Positions 9,288 through 17,548 of a stretch of DNA of 35,912 nt are shown one piece after another. The first letter of the stretch is position 1; each line of letters starts with the position of its first letter. The stretch comes from an uncultured Rikenellaceae bacterium. GTDB taxonomy: Bacteria; Bacteroidota; Bacteroidia; Bacteroidales; Rikenellaceae. The translations under genes were made by a program, and so were the position numbers. The notes beneath the pieces were generated by a model, which was not told where the DNA came from, ran no database searches, and was given only the letters and a program-made list of their open reading frames with translations. The stretch spans positions 1 to 35,912 of the forward strand of contig CAMWRR010000002.1 of the NCBI GenBank assembly GCA_947176715.1. Reading direction: 5' to 3'.

Positions 9288-10013
9288 ATGGGAAGAGCAT
9301 TCGAATATCGCAAGGCGAGAAAACTCAAACGTTGGGGTAATATGGCCCGCACCTTCACCAAGCTGGGCAAAGAGATAGAGATAGCGGTAAAGGCGGGCGG
9401 TCCCGACCCGAGCGGCAATACCCGTCTGCGCGTGTTGATACAGAACGCCAAGGCGGCCAACATGCCCAAGGAGAACGTGGAACGCGCCATCAAACGCGCT
9501 GTCAGCAAAGATACCGCCGATTACAAGGAGATGGTCTACGAGGGCTACGGTCCCCACGGCATAGCGGTGCTCGTGGAGACGGCTACCGACAACACCACCC
9601 GTACGGTGGCCAACGTGCGCAGCTGCTTCAACAAGATGGGCGGCACGCTCGGCACGTCCGGCTCGGTGTCGTTCATGTTCGACCACAAATGCGTCTTCAA
9701 GATAGTCGCTAACGACGGTATCGACGTCGAAGAGCTCGAACTGGAGCTTATCGACTGCGGTGTGGACGAATTGTTCGTCGACGAGGGCGAGATTGTGATA
9801 TACGCCGGCTTCGAGTCGTACGGCGCTATTCAGAAATATCTGGAGGACCACTCGTTGGAGATAATCAGCGGTGAGTTCGAGCGCATACCTACCGACTACA
9901 AAGATCTCGACGAGGAGGGAAGAGCCTCTATAGAGAAGCTGGTGGAGCGTCTCGAAGAGGACGACGACGTCACCTCCGTGTACACCAACATGCGCCCCGC
10001 AGAGGAGGAGTAG
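9288..10013 (+). CDS. YebC/PmpR-family DNA-binding regulator
   Basis: MGRAFEYRKARKLKRWGNMARTFTKLGKEIEIAVKAGGPDPSGNTRLRVLIQNAKAANMPKENVERAIKRA: canonical YebC N-terminus. Confidence 0.95.
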   Translation: MGRAFEYRKARKLKRWGNMARTFTKLGKEIEIAVKAGGPDPSGNTRLRVLIQNAKAANMPKENVERAIKRAVSKDTADYKEMVYEGYGPHGIAVLVETATDNTTRTVANVRSCFNKMGGTLGTSGSVSFMFDHKCVFKIVANDGIDVEELELELIDCGVDELFVDEGEIVIYAGFESYGAIQKYLEDHSLEIISGEFERIPTDYKDLDEEGRASIEKLVERLEEDDDVTSVYTNMRPAEEE

Positions 10014-10044
10014 GTGCACCGGATTGCGTAATTGCAATCTATGA

Positions 10045-10076
10045 TTTGCATAATCAAGAAATTAGTTTTACATTTG
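10045..10076 (+). promoter_or_regulatory. Promoter TTTG-N20-TACATTTG for rpmH
   Basis: TTTG 10045-10048, TACATTTG 10069-10076; rpmH ATG at 10120. Confidence 0.7.
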
Positions 10077-10119
10077 CACCTCGAACTTCGTATAGCAAAA
10101 ATAATAAAGAGATAAAACG

Positions 10120-10275
10120 ATGAAAAGAACATTTCAGCCCTCCGTTCGCAAGAGAAGAAACAAACACGGTTTCCGTACCAGAATGGCGACTGCCAACGGT
10201 CGTCGCGTTCTTGCAGCTCGCCGTGCCAAAGGCCGCAAGAAGCTGACTGTTTCGGACGAAGTGCGTCACCGCTAA
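10120..10275 (+). CDS. rpmH: 50S ribosomal protein L34
   Basis: [51 protein letters not shown]; missing from the ORF track because of its length (51 aa). Confidence 0.98.
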   Translation: MKRTFQPSVRKRRNKHGFRTRMATANGRRVLAARRAKGRKKLTVSDEVRHR

Positions 10276-10295
10276 GAGCGGTCTCCCGCAAAGAG

Positions 10296-10333
10296 AAAAA
10301 CAGGATCGTATCGGTTGCGATCCTGTTTTTTTT
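10296..10333 (+). terminator. Intrinsic terminator downstream of rpmH
   Basis: aaaaacaggatcg-tatcggttg-cgatcctgttttttttt, 13-bp stem plus U-tract. Confidence 0.9.
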
Positions 10334-10551
10334 GTATGGGGCCGCGTGTGTGGAGAGAATGAATACACCGCCTGTTTTTACGCTTTGGGGATGTTTGTGC
10401 ACATTTCTGTTATCGCTATTCCGGCAATATGCAGTTCGCAGACAGAGCTGTTTTTCGGCACATAGAGCGGATTTCGATTCCCATACGCACATATAATCTC
10501 TTATTGTACGGCATTACTCCTCATCCCCGAAACCCGATAGCGATAAAGCGC

Positions 10552-10582
10552 TTTGCCCCTTAATGCGGTTTCGCTATTTTTG
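10552..10582 (+). promoter_or_regulatory. Promoter TTTG-N19-TATTTTTG driving RNA element A
   Basis: TTTG 10552-10555, exact 19-nt spacer, TATTTTTG 10575-10582; no obvious conserved ORF directly follows. Confidence 0.7.
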
Positions 10583-10588
10583 CAGTGT

Positions 10589-10802
10589 CATGCGCGGGGC
10601 GTGTGATTACAGATAGTGTTTTCGCACCGGCCTTGAATTTTCGGCTAAGAGGAGACCGAACAACGCTTATTTTTAGGCTATGGTAAAGGCTAAGTCTATA
10701 TCATATCTATTCAAGTGTGGGGTTATCGTATCGTTTATTCTTCATGTGGTAGCTACGACCACCCGACAAGTAAACGAAATCGGCTCCACGCTTTTTCTTT
10801 TT
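10589..10802 (+). ncRNA. Putative structured RNA, element A (~212 nt), ending in stem plus U-tract
   Basis: Stem 10713-10723/10783-10793 (aagtgtggggt/gctccacgctt), inner stem tcgttta/taaacga (10731-10737/10771-10777), hairpin gtggt/accac, then TTTTTCTTTTT; paralogous to element B. Confidence 0.55.
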
Positions 10803-10844
10803 ACAAGCCCTCCGTCCGGAGCCGGGAGATAAAAACAGATTGCG

Positions 10845-10934
10845 ATGAAGAGAGTGCCGATATTGCTCCTTGCGTTGGCGTTTATGGCAGGGAACGGGCG
10901 AGTAGGGCTTACAGAAAAACCTGTCACGGCATAA
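10845..10934 (+). CDS. Small ORF, hydrophobic signal-like peptide (29 aa)
   Basis: MKRVPILLLALAFMAGNGRVGLTEKPVTA*; begins 22 nt after element A's ggagcc 3' strand. Could be a gene remnant. Confidence 0.3.
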   Translation: MKRVPILLLALAFMAGNGRVGLTEKPVTA

Positions 10935-11062
10935 ACGGTCATTGCGAACGACTGCTTCTTAGGCAATGTAAATTAATCATTCCGACGTATCAATATTGGT
11001 TTTTAGTGAATAAAAACGGACATTTGTAATCACAATACCCCGAGTGTGTTAAAAACATTTTT

Positions 11063-11070
11063 TATCTTTG
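11063..11070 (+). promoter_or_regulatory. -7 box TATCTTTG upstream of RNA element B
   Basis: TAnnTTTG match; no clear -33. Confidence 0.5.
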
Positions 11071-11076
11071 TGGAGC

Positions 11077-11301
11077 CGGGGTACCGGCCTACATATTCAA
11101 GATGAAAGTGTTTTGCTTTTGTCCCGCAAGGAGATCTGGTAAATTTTCTGAAACACGGGATAACACGACACTCTTCGCCTCGTATAGTCTGTATATAACA
11201 AATATACATGCTTACAGGTGTGGGGTATTGTTTTATTTGTGTTTCGGGCATACCAGAGCCTCCTTGCGAATAAAACCAACGACTCCACACTTTCTTTTTA
11301 C
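11077..11301 (+). ncRNA. Putative structured RNA, element B (~222 nt), ending in stem plus U-tract
   Basis: Stem 11216-11226/11282-11292 (aggtgtggggt/actccacactt), inner stem gttttatt/aataaaac (11230-11237/11269-11276, one unpaired-base ambiguity), then TTTCTTTTT; paralogous to element A. Confidence 0.55.
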
Positions 11302-11339
11302 ACCTGTATGTCCCGAGGAGTCGGGGACGATGTGGTCCT

Positions 11340-12338
11340 ATGGAGGTTGTTCTGCGGGTCGGTCCTGTCATTGCGGCTGTGCTTGCCGGTGCGGCTACGT
11401 GGTTGTCGTCAGGCCGTTCGGGTTACTTCGCCCGGTACTCCCCTACCGATGGCGAGGAGTACGGGAGGAGTCGTCTGAGGCGGACCTTTGCTGTAATGAT
11501 AGCCGTGTCGATATGCGGCACCGCGCTAGCCGTAGCGTGGGACTCCGGGTGCTTCCCGTCGGTATTGTCGGCTCTCGTGTCGGTCGGCGCCCTCGTCACG
11601 CTATGGCGTCGGCACGCAATAAGGAGGCATCTGGCCAATACCGTCGCCGCCGCCTTGGCACGCAACGTAAGGGAGACGGAGCGGCTACTCGTCGACGGGC
11701 GGTTGCGATTCGGATTCGTCCGCTACGAGAGCTGTTACCGCACCGTGTTACGCTCATTTCTCGATGCCGGCCCACTCTCGCGAAAAGAGACCGCCATACT
11801 CGATATGATGGCGTTGATGGACCGCACCTCGGCTCGCTCAGCGGCAGACGAGGCGGCGCTCGAACGGCTGTCTGCCGGGATGCCTTATGCCGAGGAGCAC
11901 GATACGGTCGACTCGCTGCTACGTGTCACCGGGGCCTACCTGTCGCCCGGGATATGCTCGGAGCTGGCCGCCCTTAAAGCCTCGTATTTCGAGACGGACG
12001 AGCTGTGGCCCATAGCCTTGTCGGATGCCGTCACCGAGGGCCGACCGTGCTATTACAGACACAGGGTCGCCGTCGTGCCCGTGGCCTTATGCGACGGCAG
12101 ACGTACGGCGGATGCCGACAGTGCCGAGGTGGCCGACCTGTATATATTCAACGACGCTATGGAGACGGTGGCCAAGAGCCGCAGAAGATTCATCCTGTCG
12201 GAGATGATAGCCGTGAAACAGACCGGAGCCTCATGCCTGTCGATAATATTCAGAAAATCAAACGAACCGTTGGTGATAGTCAGCGAGGAGGCGGCGGTGA
12301 TACGTGTTGTGGTGGAGAGGTTGCGTCACAGAAAGTGA
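11340..12338 (+). CDS. Hypothetical membrane protein (N-terminal TM helices, soluble C-terminal domain)
   Basis: 332 aa ORF with hydrophobic segments VGPVIAAVLAGAATWL, TFAVMIAVSICGTALAVAW, VLSALVSVGALVTLW; no family recognised. Confidence 0.65.
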   Translation: MEVVLRVGPVIAAVLAGAATWLSSGRSGYFARYSPTDGEEYGRSRLRRTFAVMIAVSICGTALAVAWDSGCFPSVLSALVSVGALVTLWRRHAIRRHLANTVAAALARNVRETERLLVDGRLRFGFVRYESCYRTVLRSFLDAGPLSRKETAILDMMALMDRTSARSAADEAALERLSAGMPYAEEHDTVDSLLRVTGAYLSPGICSELAALKASYFETDELWPIALSDAVTEGRPCYYRHRVAVVPVALCDGRRTADADSAEVADLYIFNDAMETVAKSRRRFILSEMIAVKQTGASCLSIIFRKSNEPLVIVSEEAAVIRVVVERLRHRK

Positions 12339-12561
12339 CCGCACTCGATACGTGAGTCCGACGGCCTTTTTAACGTATAGCGGCCATAATGCCGGCAAGG
12401 ACGAATATTTCGGTGAAAGTGTTCTGTAACAGGAACGGAGTCTTGACGAGAATCGCAACTATCCTGAAATCATACGCTTCAAGCGAGCAACGTTCATAGC
12501 GTGTCGCTTGCGGCTCTCTGTGCGGGAGAGCGTCCGCCATCTGCGGCTGATGCCTCAGGGG

Positions 12562-13311
12562 TCAGAGACTCTTAGTCCTGCAGGACAACCTCCACGGCCC
12601 GGCATTGGGCAAGGTATCACAAGAGAGGTTAACCGCAGTGACCGTAGTGCAGTTGAGCGATATCATCAATCTGCTGGCGGAGGCTATGCCGTGGGTGGTG
12701 TCGACTATGGAGCCTAACAACGCCCGTACCATGCGCGGGTAGCCGAGCGCCAACCCGGTCATACGGTCCACTCTGGCAGGAGACATCAGCCTTACCTCGG
12801 ATTTTACATGTTCGTACACCGCATCCGCCGGCACATCCATGCCCGCCCTGTTTATTACGCGCAAGGCGTCGAGCATCTGCAGAAACTCGTATGTGTTGTC
12901 GTTAATGGGCAACGACTGTACTACGAAACGAAACGTCATGCCGCCGCGTGAGACGGCTCCGCGCTTCTTAGACACGGCCACCGTCACATTTTTGCCGTAA
13001 CCGTCGACAATGCCAGCCGATGCCAGATAAGAACGTCCCGTAAGATACCCTATACGTCCGCCCTTATCGTCGAAAAGGCAGTCGCGTATCATATTCTCCG
13101 GATGCAACGGGTTGCCGGAGCCTTTGGCGTACACCCCTTTGGAGAGCTTCGCCACAAGACCCTGTTCCGCCATTACCGACAGCACACGCGATACCTGAGA
13201 GGAGTTGAACTCGTGCGCAACATTGAAATCGTCCACACGAAACACCTCGCCGTCATCCATTCCGCGCAGGAATATCAACAACCGGGAGTTTATCTCTTCT
13301 TTCAGGTTCAT
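12562..13311 (-). CDS. AbiEi/DUF6088-like protein with N-terminal winged-helix
   Basis: LLIFLRGMDDGEVFRVDDFNVAHEFNSSQVSRVLSVMAEQGLVAKLSKGVYAK..., then GRIGYLTGRSYLASAGI...; resembles AbiEi-type antitoxin regulators. Confidence 0.6.
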   Translation of the reverse strand: MNLKEEINSRLLIFLRGMDDGEVFRVDDFNVAHEFNSSQVSRVLSVMAEQGLVAKLSKGVYAKGSGNPLHPENMIRDCLFDDKGGRIGYLTGRSYLASAGIVDGYGKNVTVAVSKKRGAVSRGGMTFRFVVQSLPINDNTYEFLQMLDALRVINRAGMDVPADAVYEHVKSEVRLMSPARVDRMTGLALGYPRMVRALLGSIVDTTHGIASASRLMISLNCTTVTAVNLSCDTLPNAGPWRLSCRTKSL

Positions 13312-13434
13312 CTATCTTTCGCCTCTATACTATCAGGAAATTCATATTCTAACCTCATGGCAGCTATCGCTCAAAGGGCCGTGACAATACGGTCAAAGCG
13401 ACAGGCCGCACCCTGGCCCCTGTACACGACAGCG

Positions 13435-15657
13435 TTACAGCAACGAGAACGCCGCCGTCATGCCCGCCACCACTATGGCGACCATACTCATGAGCTTGAT
13501 GAGGATATTGAGCGAGGGGCCCGAGGTATCCTTGAACGGGTCGCCCACGGTATCGCCTACGATGGCGGCCTTGTGGGCCTCGCTGCCCTTGCCGCCGAAA
13601 GCGCCCTCCTCTATATACTTCTTGGCATTGTCCCACGCGCCTCCGGAGTTGGCCATGAACACCGCCAGCACGAAACCGGCCGACAGACCGCCCACCAACA
13701 GGCCCATGACACCGGCCACACCGAACACCACGCCGGTAACCACCGGTATAAGTATAGCTATGGCGGAGGGGAATATCATCTCGTGTTGCGCCCCTTTGGT
13801 CGATATCTCTACGCAACGGGCGTAATCGGGGGTAGCCTCACCTGTGAGTATGCCCTTTATGTCCCTGAACTGACGGCGCACCTCGTCGACCATCTTACCG
13901 GCGGCGCGTCCCACGGCGTTCATCGTAAGACCGCAGAAGACGAAGGCCATCATGGCACCTATGAACATGCCCACCAGCACCTTGTAGTTCATGAGCGTGA
14001 CATCGAACCACGACATGAAATCGGCTATGGTGGCGTCGTGCACAACCTGTTTGGTGAGACCGCCCTCGGGAACGACGGCCAAGGTGGTTATCTCCTTGCC
14101 GGCGTCGAGAAGGCGTATGATACCTATCTTGATCTCCTCTATGTACGAGGCGAGCAGAGCCAGTGCCGTAAGCGCGGCCGACCCTATGGCGAACCCTTTG
14201 CCTGTGGCGGCCGTGGTGTTGCCCAGTGCGTCGAGGGCATCCGTACGTTCGCGCACGACAGGGTCGAGACCGGCCATCTGCGCGTTGCCGCCCGCATTAT
14301 CGGCGATAGGGCCGTAAGCGTCGGTAGCCAATGTTATGCCGAGCGTGGAGAGCATACCCACCGCCGCTATGCCTATGCCGTATAGCCCCATGCCTATATT
14401 GGACGGGTTGAAGCCCGAGGCGAACAGGAACGAGAGCGTTATGCCGGCCACCACGGCTATCACCGGAACGGCCGTAGAGAGCATACCGGTGCCGATGCCT
14501 TTGATAATGACTGTGGCGGGACCTGTCTCGGCGCTCTCCGAGATATTCTGCGTAGGTTTGTACGAATGCGAGGTGTAACGCTCCGTAGACTGACCTATGA
14601 CGATGCCCACCACGAGCCCAACTATTACCGAGAACGACACGCCGAGCCAGTTGGCCATTCCGAGCGCGTACATGACACCGAACGTGGCCGCCGCTATGAG
14701 CACGGAGCTGACATTGACGCCTAACCCCAGCGAACCTAGCAACATACGCATGGTGGCCCCCTCCTTGGTGCGCACAAGGAATATGCCTATCACCGAGAGG
14801 ACTATGCCTACCGAGGCTATTATCATGGGTGCGAGCACGGCCTTCATCTGCATGTCGGGATTGAGCACGAATGCGGATGCGCCCAATGCGGCGGTAGCCA
14901 GTATGGAGCCGCAATAGCTCTCGTAGAGGTCGGCACCCATACCTGCCACGTCACCTACGTTGTCGCCAACGTTGTCGGCTATGGTAGCGGGATTGCGCGG
15001 GTCGTCCTCGGGGATGCCCGCCTCCACCTTACCAACAAGGTCGGCGCCTACGTCGGCGGCTTTGGTGTATATGCCGCCGCCCACACGCGCGAAGAGCGCC
15101 TGAGTGGAGGCACCCATGCCGAACGTCAGCATGGTGGTGGTGATGGTGACCATCTTCTCGGCCTCGCTTATGCCGTCGACGAACCGGTTGAGGACCACGA
15201 ACCATATAGATATGTCGAGGAGCCCGAGCCCTACTACCACCAACCCCATGACGGCACCGCTACGGAAAGCCACGCGAAGACCGGCGTTGAGCGACTCCGA
15301 GGCCGCATACGCCGTACGTGCCGAGGCATAAGTGGCCGTGCGCATGCCTATGTAGCCGGCCAGCCCCGAGAAGAAGCCGCCGGTCAGGAATGCCGCAGGC
15401 ACCCAGCTGTTCTGCAGATTGAAAAAGGCGAGAAGAGCGAAAAGGAGGCACAGGGCCAGAAAGAACCACACCACCACCTTATATTGCTGACGCAGATAAC
15501 TCATCGCGCCCACACGCACATGACCGGCTATCTCGGCCATACGCTCGGTGCCCTCGCTCACCTTCATCATGCCTTTGAAGAAATAACGCGCGAAACACAA
15601 CGCGACCAAAGAGGCCGCGGGCACCATCCAGAACAAAACAGGAATGTTCATAGCCAC
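13435..15657 (-). CDS. hppA: Membrane-bound ion-translocating pyrophosphatase
   Basis: GGGIYTKAADVGADLVGKVEAGIPEDDPRNPATIADNVGDNVGDVAGMGADLYESY and TDAYGPIADNAGGNAQMAGLDPVVRERTDALDALGNTTAATGKGFAIGSAALTALAL. Confidence 0.97.
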   Translation of the reverse strand: MAMNIPVLFWMVPAASLVALCFARYFFKGMMKVSEGTERMAEIAGHVRVGAMSYLRQQYKVVVWFFLALCLLFALLAFFNLQNSWVPAAFLTGGFFSGLAGYIGMRTATYASARTAYAASESLNAGLRVAFRSGAVMGLVVVGLGLLDISIWFVVLNRFVDGISEAEKMVTITTTMLTFGMGASTQALFARVGGGIYTKAADVGADLVGKVEAGIPEDDPRNPATIADNVGDNVGDVAGMGADLYESYCGSILATAALGASAFVLNPDMQMKAVLAPMIIASVGIVLSVIGIFLVRTKEGATMRMLLGSLGLGVNVSSVLIAAATFGVMYALGMANWLGVSFSVIVGLVVGIVIGQSTERYTSHSYKPTQNISESAETGPATVIIKGIGTGMLSTAVPVIAVVAGITLSFLFASGFNPSNIGMGLYGIGIAAVGMLSTLGITLATDAYGPIADNAGGNAQMAGLDPVVRERTDALDALGNTTAATGKGFAIGSAALTALALLASYIEEIKIGIIRLLDAGKEITTLAVVPEGGLTKQVVHDATIADFMSWFDVTLMNYKVLVGMFIGAMMAFVFCGLTMNAVGRAAGKMVDEVRRQFRDIKGILTGEATPDYARCVEISTKGAQHEMIFPSAIAILIPVVTGVVFGVAGVMGLLVGGLSAGFVLAVFMANSGGAWDNAKKYIEEGAFGGKGSEAHKAAIVGDTVGDPFKDTSGPSLNILIKLMSMVAIVVAGMTAAFSLL

Positions 15658-15734
15658 AAAGTATTACTAAATTACAACATCGTTTTTCGGGGGACGGCTC
15701 GCATTAACCAGCCGTGCCACCCGTCCGTTTCCGA

Positions 15735-16100
15735 CTAAGATCGGTCACCGTCGAACTTTTCGATGCTTTTCAATATCAATATATTGCGTCCGATAGAATC
15801 GAAATAACGCAACGGACAGAATATGCTTTTGAAGCTCTCCGACAGAACTATCGCCGCCAGCCCGCCGACAAACGCACCGAGCGCATACGTAGGGGCTATC
15901 AAATAGACGGCCAAAACCATTATGGGCACAACCTTTATTATCGTAGTGTTGATGGCATAGACCCGCTTGAAACGACGGTATCGTCTCTCCAACAACGCGA
16001 TATGGGCTTTCACCGCCTCCTTGTCCTTGAGATGTCCGGCGAGGTGGTTCTCCTCCTCTTTGGAGTAGAACTTGTATTGACCTAACAGGAACTCTATCAT
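15735..16100 (-). CDS. Hypothetical small membrane protein
   Basis: MIEFLLGQYKFYSKEEENHLAGHLKDKEAVKAHIALLERRYRRFKRVYAINTTIIKVVPIMVLAVYLIAPTYALGAFVGGLAAIVLSESF...; start set to 16100. Confidence 0.6.
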   Translation of the reverse strand: MIEFLLGQYKFYSKEEENHLAGHLKDKEAVKAHIALLERRYRRFKRVYAINTTIIKVVPIMVLAVYLIAPTYALGAFVGGLAAIVLSESFKSIFCPLRYFDSIGRNILILKSIEKFDGDRS

Positions 16101-16110
16101 AGTCTTACCG

Positions 16111-16722
16111 TCAGAAACGCCATCCCAAGGCCACCTGCCATGTGCCGTTCTTGCCGTCCACGCCATCAATCAGACGGTTGAGCGTCCATTGGTCTACCAC
16201 TCCGCTCGTGTCGGTATAGGTATAATCGTCCTTAACCATGTCGAGGAAGCCGAAATTGTAGTTTACACCGACATTGAGGCCGAACTTGAACTGATATCCC
16301 AGCCCGGCGATACCGCCCATGTCCCATTTGCGGAACATATCCTTTACGCGCACCTTGGTGCCGCCCACCTTGACCTTGCCGTTGATACGCGCCGAGAACT
16401 GAGGCCCCAGATAGGTGTGGAACCCGGCTACGATGGGGATTTTGGCCACGATGGGGAAGTTGAAGTAACCCACACGCAATTTGGCGTTATCGACCTTGGC
16501 ACCCTGTTGCGAATAGAGCGCACCCACCTCTATGCCGAACGAACGGGAGATGTTGTAACCGGCAAAAAGACCTCCGGTCAACCCCAGCTTGGAGTCTGCC
16601 CGCGAACGCGTTATCTTGGATGCGTTGAAACCTATGCGCGGACCCCAGCCGAAACCGACCTGAGCCTCGGCCGAAGCCGCCGCCGTTATAACAAATGCCA
16701 TTATCAGCAATATCTTTTTCAT
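16111..16722 (-). CDS. PorT-family outer membrane beta-barrel protein
   Basis: MKKILLIMAFVITAAASAEAQVGFGWGPRIGFNASKI...GGLFAGYNISRSFGIEVGALYSQQGAK...WQVALGWRF; start moved to 16722. Confidence 0.85.
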   Translation of the reverse strand: MKKILLIMAFVITAAASAEAQVGFGWGPRIGFNASKITRSRADSKLGLTGGLFAGYNISRSFGIEVGALYSQQGAKVDNAKLRVGYFNFPIVAKIPIVAGFHTYLGPQFSARINGKVKVGGTKVRVKDMFRKWDMGGIAGLGYQFKFGLNVGVNYNFGFLDMVKDDYTYTDTSGVVDQWTLNRLIDGVDGKNGTWQVALGWRF

Positions 16723-16972
16723 AATCACGCTATTTGTCGTTATTTGGATCTGCATGGAGATAATCGAGCCGAAAGCAACCGCAAACCTGTACGGGCATTG
16801 CTTGCCGCAAGTTTATCCTAATGTAAAGATAGGAAATTTTGTTGTCGCATCAAATTTTTATTTCCGAGGCGCATTTTCATACATCAGGCCGCATATTGCT
16901 TTGACTGTCTACCGAATATGCGTGTTTGCAGAATAATAAGTCCGATATTGCAACGACATCAAAGTTTCGGTC

Positions 16973-17053
16973 GGCTTGGCGGATAGCGGACCGCACCTTA
17001 CGGCAGGCAGAAATTCCGCCACACTAAGCCCCGCAGGAGAGAGCCGCCAAGCC
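16973..17053. repeat. Intergenic repeat copy 3, bounded by 10-bp perfect inverted repeat
   Basis: ggcttggcgg (16973-16982) / ccgccaagcc (17044-17053); contains agcggaccgcacct (16985-16998), a 14-bp exact reverse complement of 7272-7285. Confidence 0.5.
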
Positions 17054-17252
17054 ATTCCGACGGGTTTATTCGCGCGCTTTTCCGCACATCGCATCGCCGT
17101 GGAAACGATGAGACCGAACTGCAATAACAAAGAAGACACGACACCTATAATAAAAACCAGACACAACCGACCCGATATTTCCGGATGCCTCACAAAATAT
17201 GTCGAGAAAAACGAATAGTATACCTATATTTGTAACAGGCAAAACCAGAAAC

Positions 17253-17502
17253 ATGGCACGACAGACAGCCATAAAGATATTCGAGGAGCGACGGGTGCGC
17301 ACCGTTTGGGACGACGAAAAGGAGGTGTGGTACTTCTCCGTGGTAGACGTGGTATCGGTGCTGACAGACAGCATCGACTCACGCAAATACTGGAACAAGC
17401 TCAAACAGAGGCTCAAAGAGGAGGGAAATGAAACGGTGACAAATTGTCACCAGTTGAAAATGCCCGCCGCCGACGGCAAGATGCGCCTCACGGACGTGGC
17501 CT
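17253..17502 (+). pseudogene. Truncated Bro-N (BRO-family N-terminal) gene remnant
   Basis: MARQTAIKIFEERRVRTVWDDEKEVWYFSVVDVVSVLTDSIDSRKYWNKLKQRLKEEGNETVTNCHQLKMPAADGKMRLTDVA, then reads into a terminator and antisense tRNA. -7 box TATATTTG at 17225-17232. Confidence 0.7.
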
Positions 17503-17509
17503 ATACCGC

Positions 17510-17546
17510 AAAAAACGAGAGGCCCGGTAAAAGACCTCTCGTTTTT
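17510..17546. terminator. Bidirectional intrinsic terminator between Bro-N remnant and tRNA-Leu(UAG)
   Basis: aaaaacgagagg-cccggtaaaaga-cctctcgttttt, 12-bp stem. Confidence 0.88.
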
Positions 17547-17548
17547 CG

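Noticed and set aside
10715-11029. 104-aa ORF across element A
   Set aside because: Overlaps the structured repeat, no recognisable domain, poor start context.
11102-11977. 291-aa ORF spanning RNA element B and the membrane gene
   Set aside because: Composition is Arg/Cys/Gly-rich; the 11340 frame has plausible TM helices and gives the better coding signal.
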